A DNA stretch of 64,000 nt from Anaerolineaceae bacterium (GTDB lineage: Bacteria > Chloroflexota > Anaerolineae > Anaerolineales > Villigracilaceae): positions 1-64,000 of the forward strand of contig VFJR01000101.1 of the NCBI GenBank assembly GCA_009885945.1, written 5' to 3'. The notes below the pieces were generated by a model. It was not told the origin of the DNA. It saw nothing but the letters and a program-made list of their open reading frames with translations, and searched no databases. The position numbers were made by a program, and so were the translations under genes. This document shows positions 43,569-53,626 of the stretch, one piece after another (position 1 is the first letter of the stretch; each line of letters begins with the position of its first letter).

Positions 43569-44435
43569 ATGAAAACAAACTTGGAATTTTCACAACATTA
43601 TAAAATTATCGAACAAGCGATTCTATATATTGAAAACAACGTACATCGCCAACCAGAGCTGGAAGAGATCGCCACTGCTGTGGGCTTAAGCGAATATCAC
43701 TTCCAACGCACGTTCACCCAATGGGCAGGAATTAGCCCAAAAAGATTCATACAGTTTTTGACAAAAGAATACGCAAAGGAAATGCTCGCTAGGTCTGAAA
43801 ATCTGCTCGAAGTTACGCATCAGACCGGACTCTCAAGCTTGGGCAGGCTCCATGATCTCTTTGTTGCCACCGAAGCAGTTACCCCCGGCGAATATAAATC
43901 GAACGGTGCTGGCATCACTATTCACTATGGCATTCACCACACTCCTTTTGGTAAATGTCTAATAGCCACAACCGAGCGCGGCATCTGCCATTTGAGCTTT
44001 GTACAAACCAGCGAAGGTAACGCAATAGATGATTTGGTGAAACATTGGAATCGCGCAAAGATGATCGAGAATCACAAAAGCACCGCACCACTTATCACTC
44101 GCATCTTTCTAGGCCCTCAAGCTGATTCGGCTTTCGATAACGAAAATCAAACCATCAAGCTTCACCTGCGTGGCACAAATTTTCAAATCAAGGTTTGGGA
44201 AGCATTGTTAAACATCCCAATAGGCTCCGTGGCAACCTATGAGACGATCGCCGCGAAAATTGGCAAACCAACAGCAATGCGTGCTGTTGGCACCGCAGTA
44301 GGGCATAATCCCGTCGCAGTCTTAATCCCATGCCATCGCGTGATACGCAAGAGCGGTGAATTTGGAAATTATTTATACGGCTCAGCGCGCAAGAAAGCAT
44401 TGTTAGTAAAAGAGTTTAGCCTAGGGTATGATTAA
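43569..44435 (+). CDS. Ada-type AraC regulator/O6-alkylguanine methyltransferase
   Basis: The 288-residue protein joins an AraC-type helix-turn-helix (about 15-100, with EIATAVGLSEYHFQRTF) to an O6-methylguanine-DNA methyltransferase (about 115-285). The acceptor C255 lies in LIPCHRVIR, with FGNYLYG beyond. The N-terminal zinc phosphotriester domain of full Ada is absent, so it repairs O6-alkylguanine but cannot be activated through that route. It has an AAAAGGAG ribosome site. The next gene starts at most 33 bases later on the same strand. Confidence 0.93.
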   Translation: MKTNLEFSQHYKIIEQAILYIENNVHRQPELEEIATAVGLSEYHFQRTFTQWAGISPKRFIQFLTKEYAKEMLARSENLLEVTHQTGLSSLGRLHDLFVATEAVTPGEYKSNGAGITIHYGIHHTPFGKCLIATTERGICHLSFVQTSEGNAIDDLVKHWNRAKMIENHKSTAPLITRIFLGPQADSAFDNENQTIKLHLRGTNFQIKVWEALLNIPIGSVATYETIAAKIGKPTAMRAVGTAVGHNPVAVLIPCHRVIRKSGEFGNYLYGSARKKALLVKEFSLGYD

Positions 44436-44468
44436 AAAATGTCTGCTGAAAGTATCCATAAAGGAAAA

Positions 44469-45371
44469 ATGAAAACAAAAACTTGGGTTGCATTAATTGC
44501 TTTATACATCGTTTGGGGTTCGACCTACTTTGGCATCAAAGTAGCGATTGAAACAATACCGCCATTTTTTCACGCAGGCGTTCGCTTTTTGCTCTCAGGC
44601 ATTATCCTAGTCGTTTGGCAACGGTCTGTGGGGCAGGCAATGCCCACGCGAGCACAATGGAAATCTATGGCAATTATTGGCACCCTGCTCCTGCTTGGCG
44701 GTAACGGGCTGGTTTCTTGGGCTGAGCAATTCATTCCATCAGGTATTGCCGCTTTGGTTATCGCCACTGTGCCAATGTTTTTGGTAATTGGAGAAGCCCT
44801 GCGTCCCAATGGCGTAAAGCCAAACTGGCAGGGAATTGTTGGTCTACTAATTGGGTTTATCGGTATTTTTATCCTTGTAGGTCCTTCTAATATTTCAGGA
44901 AGCGACACCAAACTTGATCCATTCGGCGTGGCGGCTTTGCTGATGGCATGTTTGTCATGGACCATTGGCTCTATATATAGCAAATCAGCTGATTTGCCAA
45001 AATCATCCTTGATGAGTACGGGCGCTCAAATGTTGATGGGCAGCATCAGCTTGTTCATTGTCTCTGCAGTTTCAGGCGAACTAGTGGGCTGGGATGTAAC
45101 AACAATTTCAGCGCGTTCAATGTACGGCTTGATATATCTTATTTTGCTAGGCTCGTTAGTTGGGTTTGTTTCGTATGGTTGGCTATTACAAAATGCGCCA
45201 ATTTCGCTTGTTTCAACATATGCCTATGTCAACCCAATCGTTGCAGTAATGCTAGGAACTTTATTTGGAAATGAGAAACTCGAGCCGCGCATTTGGCTGG
45301 CGACAACGATCATTATCGGGTCGGTGATTTTCATTAACAGCACCAGACCCAAGGCGAAGAAAGATGCGTAA
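44469..45371 (+). CDS. EamA/DMT-family transporter
   Basis: About 300 residues with ten membrane helices in two five-helix EamA repeats. It starts TWVALIALYIVWGSTYFGIK, with the second repeat containing GVAALLMACLSWTIGSIYSK and TYAYVNPIVAVMLGTLFGNE. It is likely an exporter of small metabolites or drugs, similar to YedA/RhaT. An ATG ten codons upstream (44439) exists, but the ATG at 44469 has AAGGA close before it and is chosen. It is probably in one operon with the Ada-type gene. Confidence 0.9.
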   Translation: MKTKTWVALIALYIVWGSTYFGIKVAIETIPPFFHAGVRFLLSGIILVVWQRSVGQAMPTRAQWKSMAIIGTLLLLGGNGLVSWAEQFIPSGIAALVIATVPMFLVIGEALRPNGVKPNWQGIVGLLIGFIGIFILVGPSNISGSDTKLDPFGVAALLMACLSWTIGSIYSKSADLPKSSLMSTGAQMLMGSISLFIVSAVSGELVGWDVTTISARSMYGLIYLILLGSLVGFVSYGWLLQNAPISLVSTYAYVNPIVAVMLGTLFGNEKLEPRIWLATTIIIGSVIFINSTRPKAKKDA

Positions 45372-45572
45372 CGATCAGAAACTGTAGTCAGAAAATGTAG
45401 GAAGTAATTGCATATCAAAGATTTCCTTTTTTTACAGATAAATTCATCGAAGCTGCCCGCCATTTTTCTTATAAAGTTTCAATTCTGTTATCAATCCTTA
45501 AAAGCACTGTAAATTAAGGTTAAATTGATATAATAATGCCAAGTCGATAGTAACTCCTGAGCAGTATTCTAG

Positions 45573-48500
45573 ATGGCACCCAACATGGAATTATCCGTAA
45601 TTACAACACTCAAAAGCTATCTCCCAAACATTCTGCAAAGCAGAATTGCGAAGGACCCTACGCCGCCCAATCGCCCCTTTTCAGAGGACTTATTGGCGGC
45701 GGTTTTGTTTGTTGATATTTCAGGGTTTACATCATTAACAGAAAAATTTGCATCTAAAGGACCCTCGGGCGCAGAAGATATCGCCGAGGTATTAAATGAT
45801 TTTTATGGGCAATGGATAGATATCATCAAAAAGTACGGCGGGGATATTCTAAAATTTGCAGGGGATGGCTTATTTGTCATTTGGCCTAACGAAAACCTTG
45901 AAACGGCAACCACCTTTGCTGCACAAACCGCTTTTGAAGCCAATCAAAAACTAGCGGGGTATGTAGTTGGAGATAGCACCCTTAGCACCAGAATTGCGAT
46001 TGGAGCCGGGCAGATAAATATTTCCTGCCTAGGGGGAGTATTCAATCGTTGGGAAATTGTTCCTACAGGCGAAGTAATCGAGCAAATTAGTAATGCCCAG
46101 AAAAATCTTAACCCAGGACAAATTGTACTTTCTGCATCTGCTTGGGATGCATTAAAGGGCAGCGCTTCGGGAATTCCGCTTGAGAGTGGCTACATGCTCT
46201 TGAGCAAGATAAACTCAAAGATTATTCCAGATGCGGAAAAAGAATTCGATCTTACCGAAGAAAGTATCCCTGCTCTTCGATCTTATATTCCTGGTGCTTT
46301 AGCAAAAAGAATTGATGCTGGACAATCTGACTGGCTCGCAGAATTACGGCGCATTACAAGTGTTTTCATCAGTATTCCAGATATGAGTAAATCTGCAGAT
46401 ATTGATACAACACAGAAATTAGCACAAATATTACAAAGCGCTATATATAAATATGAAGGCAGTGTCAACAAGATCACAGTAGACGAGAAGGGCGTTTCCT
46501 TGCTAGGTGCATTTGGGTTACCTCCTTTTTCCCATGAGGATGACCCGCTCCGCGCTGTGCTTGCTGCTCAAGATATTAAAAGCGCTGTCGCTGACCTTAA
46601 GTTGAGTTGTTATATTGGTATTGCAACGGGTCGTGTATTTTGCGGTGTTATTGGAAATCAAAAAAGAAGAGAATATACAATTAATGGCGACGCCGTCAAC
46701 CTGGCGGCTCGATTAATGGTTGCCGCATCTGATATGAAATTAACTGGCGGGGATAACATCACAATTTTGGCAGATACAACTACATACGAATCGGCAAAGG
46801 GGCGTGTGGAATTTATGGGACTCAATCCCATATCAGTGCGCGGCAAATTACAACCTGTCCCTGTATACGTGCCCGAAGCACGCCATAACCGAGGTGTTTC
46901 ACAAATTGCTTTAACCAACATGATCGGACGTGAAGACGAAAAATTTAAACTAGCAGAAGCTCTGCGCGGGCTTATTACTCGCGAAAATAAAACAATAATG
47001 ATCGAAGCAGAAGCAGGCTTGGGAAAATCGCGCCTTATTGAAGAACTATTCAGACAATCCAGCGCGATGAATGTAACTGTTCTCGTAGGGCTTAGTGAAG
47101 CCATAGAACAAAACACACCTTACCATCCGTGGAAAACTATCTGCGCTACAATTTTCAACCTGCAATCACATCTAGATATTCACGAACAAAAAGAACTCTT
47201 CTTAAACGAAATTCAAAATGACCAGCATCTAATGGAGCGCGCTCCACTGCTTAATGCTATTTTGCCATTTTCGCTTGATGATAATGATTTCACAAAAATG
47301 ATCGTTGGTGAAGCCCGTGCCAACCTGATGCGGGATTTTATTTTAGAATACCTGCAAGAATTCGCCTCAAAAAAACCAACTGCACTTGTGATTGAAGATA
47401 CCCATTGGATGGACTCAGGATCGTGGGCTTTAATTAATCAAGCAAGGCAAAAAATCCATCCCTTATTAATAATCATAACCAATAGACCCATTGGAGCAAC
47501 CCCGCCTTTAGAATATACACTAATACGGGAATCCACATCCACATATTTTATTCCGCTTGAACCTTTAAGTAATACAAATATTGAAACGCTAATGCGACAG
47601 CGGTTAAATGTTCGTAAGTTACCGCCGCAGCTTGTTTCTTTTATTCAAAACAAAGCAGAAGGACATCCTTTTTATAGCGAAGAACTCGTCTACGCATTAA
47701 GAGACAGCGGTATGTTACAAATCCGCGACAATGAGTGCATACTTTCTGCAAACGCAGGAAATCTTGAAGAGCTTAACTTGCCTGGGTCGCTGGAAGGTGT
47801 CATCATCAGCAGAATTGACAAGATGTCACCTTCGCATCAACTTACGCTAAAGGTTGCCTCTGTTATCGGGCGTGTGTTTGCTCTGCAAGAATTATCTGCA
47901 ATTTACCCAATCCAAGCCGATGTGCCTCAGCTAGCAAATCATTTAACCCATCTGGAAAAACAGGATCTTACAATTCTGGATAAGCCTGAACCTGATATAT
48001 CCTACATTTTCAAGCACATGATCACTCAGGAAGTAGCTTATAACTTATTGCTTTTCTCACAAAGACGTTCATTGCATCGCACTATGGCAGAATGGTATGA
48101 AAAAACATACGGAGATAATTCATCTTCCTATTTTCCAGCTCTTGCGTATCACTGGAAGCAAGCTGATATCGCACCCAAAGCTATAGAGTATTTGGAAAAA
48201 TCAGGAGTGATGGCAAGTCATAATGGCGCATATCGTGAAGCGATTCAGTTTTTTACTCAAGCACTAGAAAAAATTGGGGCTGAAAAAAATGCCGTTCTTA
48301 CAAAAAAACAAACAGCATTTTTAAATCGAGTCATTGGGGAGGCGTATCTTGGCCTTGGCCAGCTAGAAAATGCGCGTATATTTTTCCGCACAGCATCGCA
48401 AATCCTCAATCGCCCTGCAGCGATTACAACCACATCAACAGTGCTGGGGTTGATCTCTGAATTATTCATACAGACAGCGCATCACAACTTTCCAAATATT

Positions 48501-49682
48501 TTTGTTGGGCTAAATAGAAAAAATGACGAAAACCTGCAGGAACTTGCACAAAACTACGCCCACATTGCAAATATTAACTTCGTAAGCTCAGAAAGCCTAG
48601 CCGTTGTATACCATGCCCTCAGGGCATTAAATCTAGCAGAGTCTGGGGGGAGCATGTCCCCCGCTCGTGTATGGGCATTAGGCACTGTCAGTGCGATTAT
48701 AGGCACGATCCCAAGTCACAAACTAGCAAATCATTACGCAGAAAAAGCATTAACTGCCGCATCTCAAGTGAATGATCCCCATTCAGAAACGTGGGTTAAA
48801 TTAGCCGTAGGAACCTACAAACTGGGCGCAGGGGAATGGGATTTCGCCTTAAAAATTCTGACCGAGGGGAAAGACCTTGCAAATCGAATTGTTGATTATC
48901 GACTGGAAATCACTTGCTTGGTTGTGATAGCAGGATTAGAAGTCGCCCGCGGAAGAGATTACCGCAAGTCCGGCGCACATTATCGTGAGCTTTATGAACT
49001 TGTAAAAAACTCGGGAAGCATCATGAATATTTCATGGGCAGTTTTCGGTGTTGCCATCTGGCAAACCCATGAAAGCGAATTTAATAAAGCCTTAGAAACT
49101 TTAAAAAACGATAATGACTTTAGCACAGCCCCCATTGACCAAACACATTTGTTCAGTGTTAAAGCGTATGCCTTTTGGCGCTCTGGAAACGAAGAAAAGG
49201 CAATAGAATATTGCGCCAAATGCATTCCTATCTTAACCTCCCTGCCCCCTCAACTTTATTCACTCATTATTGGAGAACGTCTTGTTGCCAATGTGGTTTT
49301 TGAAGCGTGGGAACAAGGAAAAACGTTCAACATTTCTGGATTCCGTGATGTAGCAGAATTACAAAAAACAGCCACACGCCTTGTAGTATTAATAAAAAAA
49401 TTCCAAAGAGTCTTCCCCTTTGGCAAAACCACTTACTTGCTTTATCGCGGCTGGTTAAAACGGCTAACCGGAAATCATAAATCAGCGGTAAAAGACTGGT
49501 TTGCCAGCGCAAGCGAAGCACATGCTCTCTCCATGCCAGTGTATGAAGCAAACGCATGGCGTGAATTAGGAAAAAATTCCCAAGACGCTATTCGCAAAGA
49601 ATATTTGCAAAAAGCATTAACCTTATATCAATCCAGCCATGCAGTATACGAAGCGGAAAATATTCAAAAACTTCTACAATAA
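45573..49682 (+). CDS. Soluble-adenylyl-cyclase-like protein: two cyclase domains, ATPase, TPR
   Basis: This 1369-residue protein has the order seen in mammalian soluble adenylyl cyclase. C1 (40-230) has metal-binding D48 in FVDISGFTSLTEKF and D98 in GDILKFAGDGLFVIW. C2 (250-430) carries EYTINGDAVNLAARL with the Asn/Arg transition-state pair. An AAA-type ATPase (450-760) has P-loop EAEAGLGKSRLIEE near 477. A TPR-rich region covers about 860-1369. Cyclase activity is likely, since the C1 metal ligands and C2 Asn-Arg are complementary. It has no membrane segment and no clear ribosome site. It is monocistronic. Confidence 0.88.
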   Translation: MAPNMELSVITTLKSYLPNILQSRIAKDPTPPNRPFSEDLLAAVLFVDISGFTSLTEKFASKGPSGAEDIAEVLNDFYGQWIDIIKKYGGDILKFAGDGLFVIWPNENLETATTFAAQTAFEANQKLAGYVVGDSTLSTRIAIGAGQINISCLGGVFNRWEIVPTGEVIEQISNAQKNLNPGQIVLSASAWDALKGSASGIPLESGYMLLSKINSKIIPDAEKEFDLTEESIPALRSYIPGALAKRIDAGQSDWLAELRRITSVFISIPDMSKSADIDTTQKLAQILQSAIYKYEGSVNKITVDEKGVSLLGAFGLPPFSHEDDPLRAVLAAQDIKSAVADLKLSCYIGIATGRVFCGVIGNQKRREYTINGDAVNLAARLMVAASDMKLTGGDNITILADTTTYESAKGRVEFMGLNPISVRGKLQPVPVYVPEARHNRGVSQIALTNMIGREDEKFKLAEALRGLITRENKTIMIEAEAGLGKSRLIEELFRQSSAMNVTVLVGLSEAIEQNTPYHPWKTICATIFNLQSHLDIHEQKELFLNEIQNDQHLMERAPLLNAILPFSLDDNDFTKMIVGEARANLMRDFILEYLQEFASKKPTALVIEDTHWMDSGSWALINQARQKIHPLLIIITNRPIGATPPLEYTLIRESTSTYFIPLEPLSNTNIETLMRQRLNVRKLPPQLVSFIQNKAEGHPFYSEELVYALRDSGMLQIRDNECILSANAGNLEELNLPGSLEGVIISRIDKMSPSHQLTLKVASVIGRVFALQELSAIYPIQADVPQLANHLTHLEKQDLTILDKPEPDISYIFKHMITQEVAYNLLLFSQRRSLHRTMAEWYEKTYGDNSSSYFPALAYHWKQADIAPKAIEYLEKSGVMASHNGAYREAIQFFTQALEKIGAEKNAVLTKKQTAFLNRVIGEAYLGLGQLENARIFFRTASQILNRPAAITTTSTVLGLISELFIQTAHHNFPNIFVGLNRKNDENLQELAQNYAHIANINFVSSESLAVVYHALRALNLAESGGSMSPARVWALGTVSAIIGTIPSHKLANHYAEKALTAASQVNDPHSETWVKLAVGTYKLGAGEWDFALKILTEGKDLANRIVDYRLEITCLVVIAGLEVARGRDYRKSGAHYRELYELVKNSGSIMNISWAVFGVAIWQTHESEFNKALETLKNDNDFSTAPIDQTHLFSVKAYAFWRSGNEEKAIEYCAKCIPILTSLPPQLYSLIIGERLVANVVFEAWEQGKTFNISGFRDVAELQKTATRLVVLIKKFQRVFPFGKTTYLLYRGWLKRLTGNHKSAVKDWFASASEAHALSMPVYEANAWRELGKNSQDAIRKEYLQKALTLYQSSHAVYEAENIQKLLQ

Positions 49683-49710
49683 CTGATTCTTATACCGCAA
49701 CACATTCAAA

Positions 49711-50442
49711 TTAATGTTTCAAGACACCTTGCGATAATTCCTTAATTTCTTTTTTACCTTCATAAATTCGCACCAACTTTCCATCTTCCATTTGTAAAAC
49801 ACGATCAACATGCTTGCACATTCGCAGATCATGAGTAACAATGATTCCTGCCCGTTCGCTTTCATGAATCAGATGAGCAAATGTTTCTACAACCTGAAAC
49901 GCACGTTCTGTGTCGAGAGATGCGGTCGGTTCATCTGCAAGCACAAGAGTAGGCTCATGAATTAAAGCACGCGCAATTGCTACTCTCTGTTGCTGCCCTC
50001 CAGACATTTGAGCGGGAAGATTATGCAAGCGGTCTGCCAACCCTAAACGAGCAAGCAATTCACCGGACCTCAATCTACCAGCATGCCCCAAAACACCATT
50101 TAAGCGAAGCATAAATTCCACATTTTCCTGAGCAGTAAGAAATGGTATCAAATTATTCGATTGAAATGTAAAACCTATCTTTTCTCGCCGTAATTTTACT
50201 CTTTCGGTCTCACTCATTTTGGCAAGATCCTGCCCATCAATTTTTACCTGACCACTCGTAGGAGTAAGCAATGCAGCCAAAATCGAAAGCATTGTCGTTT
50301 TACCAGAGCCGCTAGGTCCCACCAGAGCAACAAATTCGCCAGAATTTACTTTAAATGAAACATGATCTACCGCATTAAATGCTATACCATCTACAGTAAA
50401 CGACTTCACTAAATCACGTACTTCAAGAGCTGAATGTTTCAT
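49711..50442 (-). CDS. ABC transporter ATPase, MacB/LolD type
   Basis: The 243-residue ATPase has Walker A VGPSGSGKTT, signature [12 protein letters not shown], Walker B LVLADEPTASLD and the switch histidine in IIVTHDLRM. It would energise the FtsX-type permease whose gene ends 4 bases upstream. No substrate is identifiable. Confidence 0.93.
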   Translation of the reverse strand: MKHSALEVRDLVKSFTVDGIAFNAVDHVSFKVNSGEFVALVGPSGSGKTTMLSILAALLTPTSGQVKIDGQDLAKMSETERVKLRREKIGFTFQSNNLIPFLTAQENVEFMLRLNGVLGHAGRLRSGELLARLGLADRLHNLPAQMSGGQQQRVAIARALIHEPTLVLADEPTASLDTERAFQVVETFAHLIHESERAGIIVTHDLRMCKHVDRVLQMEDGKLVRIYEGKKEIKELSQGVLKH

Positions 50443-50445
50443 GCC

Positions 50446-51606
50446 TTACCCCAACCTGAGCGCTTTAAGTGGCTCGATACGAATTGCATAAATAATGGAT
50501 ACCATTCCGCCCAATGGGCCAATTAATAAAAGTAGCGCTATTGCTATTAAAGACCGTGTACCGTTGAAATCCAAGGGAATTGCCGGCGGAAGCCCAAGCG
50601 AAAATAAATAATTCAAGACAGCACCAATCCCTACGCCTATTGCCGTCACAATTACAATCTGTATAATCGCCGAAAGCCCTACAACAAAATTTGATGAGCC
50701 TATTGCCTTTAATACGCCAATTTGGGGGACTTTTTGCAAGATCTGTATTTGAAAAAAGCCTCCAATAACAAGAATGCCAATTAATAAGGTAAAGCCGCCT
50801 TGTGTTTGGACGGTGCCTTGTTGCGCAGTATAACCAGGGATATTATTAATGGTTGTTTCAATATCTGCAACTTCTATATTTGAAATTTGATTAACCAGTC
50901 TTTGCTTCATCTCTTCGACTTGCAATGGGTCATTTAGTTTCACTGCAATAATATTAGGGTAAGGAGTGTCACTTCCAAGGTCAGAAGAAGCCTGAGGCCT
51001 CATTAGCTCCCAAGTTGCAGCAGGCACAAATATTGTTGGTTGAAAAAAATAAGCCTGTTCATCAACAAGTCCAACAATAGTTAAGCTATAGAATTCATCT
51101 TCTGTTCCTTGGGTTGAACGAATTTCAATTTCATCACCAATCTTCAAATTTGAACGTTCCGCCACGCTCAAATCCATAACAGCCTCACGGGCTTCTCCGC
51201 CGCGAAAATATCTGCCTTCTATCAAAGCTGGCATGCCTGGGCGGTCAGCTTCTGCACCGAGTAGTGAGATTTTGAGCGGCTCCGGTAAAGATACAATCTC
51301 AGAGTTTGATGTATAAATTGGGCCCGCATCAGCCACACCATCAATACGACGAACCGATTTAACTGTATTTGTTTCTAGTCGACTGGCAGTAATACTGTAA
51401 TCTGATTTTTCCAAAAACACAATTAATTGTGCATCAAGATTAGCGACATATTGTCGATTAGCATCAGATAACCCTTCGCCTAGAGCGGCAATAAAAAGCA
51501 CCAGCACAGTGATCAAAGCGATAACCAATGCGACCATTAAAAATCGACCTCGGTTACGCACAACTTCTTTTACAGCAAGGTATGTTGCAAGAAAAATATC
51601 TTTCAT
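50446..51606 (-). CDS. ABC transporter permease, FtsX type
   Basis: About 386 residues: an N-terminal helix (FLMVALVIALITVLVLFIAAL), a MacB-like outer domain (about 45-250) and three C-terminal helices with the FtsX core QILQKVPQIGVLKAIGSSN. Longer in-frame starts (to 51666) would overlap the redoxin gene; the ATG at 51606 lies 4 bases after the redoxin stop and begins the usual MKDIFLATYLAVKEVVRNR, so it was chosen. A single FtsX domain suggests the transporter is a homodimer, probably an exporter or lipid/lipoprotein extractor. Confidence 0.9.
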   Translation of the reverse strand: MKDIFLATYLAVKEVVRNRGRFLMVALVIALITVLVLFIAALGEGLSDANRQYVANLDAQLIVFLEKSDYSITASRLETNTVKSVRRIDGVADAGPIYTSNSEIVSLPEPLKISLLGAEADRPGMPALIEGRYFRGGEAREAVMDLSVAERSNLKIGDEIEIRSTQGTEDEFYSLTIVGLVDEQAYFFQPTIFVPAATWELMRPQASSDLGSDTPYPNIIAVKLNDPLQVEEMKQRLVNQISNIEVADIETTINNIPGYTAQQGTVQTQGGFTLLIGILVIGGFFQIQILQKVPQIGVLKAIGSSNFVVGLSAIIQIVIVTAIGVGIGAVLNYLFSLGLPPAIPLDFNGTRSLIAIALLLLIGPLGGMVSIIYAIRIEPLKALRLG

Positions 51607-51610
51607 ATTA

Positions 51611-52210
51611 TTAGACCACTGGCTCATTATCAAATGGGCGTTTCCAATCCACACCCATAACTCCATGCAAAATCAAATCGACAGGGGGATGATCTGCAAT
51701 GTCATCATAGTAATAGGGCAAACGAATACGACCATCCATGCCAATAATAAACGTACCTGACATTTGATTCATATCTTGGCCCGCTGAAGGCAGTCCTGCT
51801 TTGTATCCTTTGGTTTGTGCTAACTTCCTGTTCGATATCCAAATTCTCGGAGAAATCCATGTCTGCCAAATATTTCCAGGATACAACCCATAAGCTCGAT
51901 AAGCTGAGCGATCTGAATCTGCCAAGCAAATTGCGCCTGGGGCACGTTGTTCACAAAATTGCTTCGCCCCATCTGCTGAAGAATGCGTAACAATTACGAG
52001 GCGAAGTCCCTTCTTTTTCATAGACGGCTGCGCTTCAAATAATTGGTCAAGCATCTCTTTACATTGCGGGCAACCGAAATGACGCGTAAAAGCAAGCACC
52101 AGCACAGAATCTTTCCATAATGAAGAAAGTTTTACAGTTTTTCCATCTATACCTAATAATTTTGCTTCAGGCGCGATGTCATTAAATTTTAGTTGTTTTT
52201 TCTCACTCAT
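51611..52210 (-). CDS. Peroxiredoxin-like redoxin protein
   Basis: The 199-residue protein has a thioredoxin fold with the CPQC motif in TRHFGCPQCKEMLDQ (residues 43-57) and the AhpC/TSA-type sequence LRLVIVTHSS. SGTFIIGMDGRIRLPYYY follows. It fits the peroxiredoxin-like (PRXL2/AhpC-TSA) group, cytoplasmic and without a signal peptide. It starts an operon with an FtsX-type ABC transporter, 4 bases apart, so the transporter may export a redox-sensitive or lipid peroxide-type substrate; that is inference. Confidence 0.87.
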   Translation of the reverse strand: MSEKKQLKFNDIAPEAKLLGIDGKTVKLSSLWKDSVLVLAFTRHFGCPQCKEMLDQLFEAQPSMKKKGLRLVIVTHSSADGAKQFCEQRAPGAICLADSDRSAYRAYGLYPGNIWQTWISPRIWISNRKLAQTKGYKAGLPSAGQDMNQMSGTFIIGMDGRIRLPYYYDDIADHPPVDLILHGVMGVDWKRPFDNEPVV

Positions 52211-52469
52211 AAATACGTTTCCAAATTTTTATATATGTAAATCCGCCTTTAAACTTCACGGATTGTTTAAAACCAATATTAAGATTATATCATATTGCAA
52301 AGGTTTTGCAAAGGTTTTGTAACACAAATTTACACTCATTTTTGGGCTACGCGATGTGCAAATTTAATCTTTTTCATTTTGTTTGCTGATATTTACTTTG
52401 CTATCTCGGTCTAACTACTCCCTTTTTCTCAATGAGCTTGGTCTCTTATTGAAAATATATGCCTCGCAC

Positions 52470-53402
52470 TCAATTCTCTAAGGATACTTTTTCGATCATA
52501 CGACAAAAAGAACACAGATCTGGCGCAGAAGTTGGTTGCCCGCATTTCTGACACAAATGAGTAGCAAATTCCACAGCAATTGGCTGTGCAAACAAACCGC
52601 TATTTTTTGCCTCTAAAAAACGAAGATAAAATGTTAGCTTTGCGCCCGGGCGCTGATTCTCGAGTTGATTCAACATTTCCTTATAATAAATAGAAGTTGA
52701 ACCCACTGAAAAGGGGCATTCTTCGTATATATATTCTATCCCGCTCAACATGGCATACGCTGCCATATCGCGTTCATAGAAGCGGCATAAAGGTTTAACC
52801 TTTCTAGCCAAACCATTGGATTCTGCCAGCACTGGGCTTTGCCTTTGGAGGTACGTCCCTTCCCATGAAAGCGTATTACCAAACAAAACTGCGGCTTCAT
52901 CGTCAAGGTTATGCCCGGTCGCCAGCACGTCATAGCCAAGATCACGCGCGATGCGGTTCATTTCATGTCGTTTCGCCAAGCCGCACACCGAGCAGGGCTT
53001 GCCATATCCTCGATGAGTTTTTTCTGCCAGCATTGGGATGGATTGACCATATTCTTTTTCCACATCCACAATATGAAGTTTTAAATTTCTTTGTTGCGCG
53101 AACTGCTCTGTCAGCTTCTGCGATTCGTGCGAATACTCCACGCCGCCATCAATCCCCAAACCCAGGTACACCCCATCCGCTTGATAGCCCAATCGAATCA
53201 ATATATCCCAAAGAGAAAGCGAGTCTTTACCACCAGAGACTGCAACAAGAATTTTTTCCTCTCGCTTAAACATCTCGTATTTTTTAATAAACCGTTCGGT
53301 TTGCTCAGGGATCCATTCAAGGTAATGCTCCTTGCACAAAGCCATTTTGTGATGGCGCATATTTACCGAGGCTTTTATTCCACATTTTTTACATTTCATC
53401 AT
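52470..53402 (-). CDS. ttuA: tRNA 2-thiolation enzyme TtuA/TtcA family
   Basis: The 310-residue ATP-pyrophosphatase has PP-loop VAVSGGKDSLSLWD (near 54-67), N-terminal zinc finger CKKCGIK ... CKEH, a C-terminal zinc finger CQKCGQP ... CSFC, and cysteines for an Fe-S cluster in KPCSVCGLAKRH and YEECPF. This domain order is that of TtuA, which makes 2-thiouridine/thymidine in tRNA using thiocarboxylated TtuB. The start overlaps the stop of the ttuB-like gene by one base, a strong sign of coupling. Confidence 0.9.
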   Translation of the reverse strand: MMKCKKCGIKASVNMRHHKMALCKEHYLEWIPEQTERFIKKYEMFKREEKILVAVSGGKDSLSLWDILIRLGYQADGVYLGLGIDGGVEYSHESQKLTEQFAQQRNLKLHIVDVEKEYGQSIPMLAEKTHRGYGKPCSVCGLAKRHEMNRIARDLGYDVLATGHNLDDEAAVLFGNTLSWEGTYLQRQSPVLAESNGLARKVKPLCRFYERDMAAYAMLSGIEYIYEECPFSVGSTSIYYKEMLNQLENQRPGAKLTFYLRFLEAKNSGLFAQPIAVEFATHLCQKCGQPTSAPDLCSFCRMIEKVSLEN

Positions 53403-53596
53403 TAACCGCCTGAGATCACAGCAACCAATTTAATAATATCGCCATCTTTTAATATTTCATCCTCTTCGATCATTTCCCCTTCGCGCGTTGCCAAAACAGA
53501 CTCTGGCAAAATATTACATTTTTTAAGCGCCGAAAGCAAGGTCATGCCGGGGCGCACTTCAAATTCCTGTTTGCGTAAAATAAGTTTGACAGCCAA
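53402..53596 (-). CDS. ttuB: Ubiquitin-like sulfur carrier (TtuB/MoaD/ThiS family)
   Basis: About 64 residues starting VKLILRKQEFEVRPGMTLLS and ending in LVAVISGG, the C-terminal Gly-Gly that is adenylated and thiocarboxylated in this family. The TTG at 53596 is preferred over ATG-like starts upstream, because AAGGAG lies exactly 6 bases before it and the family begins there. It precedes ttuA with a one-base overlap and follows uvrB on the same strand. An E1-like activating enzyme is not in the window. Confidence 0.88.
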   Translation of the reverse strand: MAVKLILRKQEFEVRPGMTLLSALKKCNILPESVLATREGEMIEEDEILKDGDIIKLVAVISGG

Positions 53597-53626
53597 GTTA
53601 ATCTCCTTGAGCCGCCATTCTACCAT

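Noticed and set aside
43494..43570. Short open frame starting MNMSKKRVVITHNARYN after the 6S RNA
   Set aside because: It overlaps the Ada-type gene in another frame, lacks its own ribosome site and resembles nothing known. It is probably the leader of the Ada-type gene.
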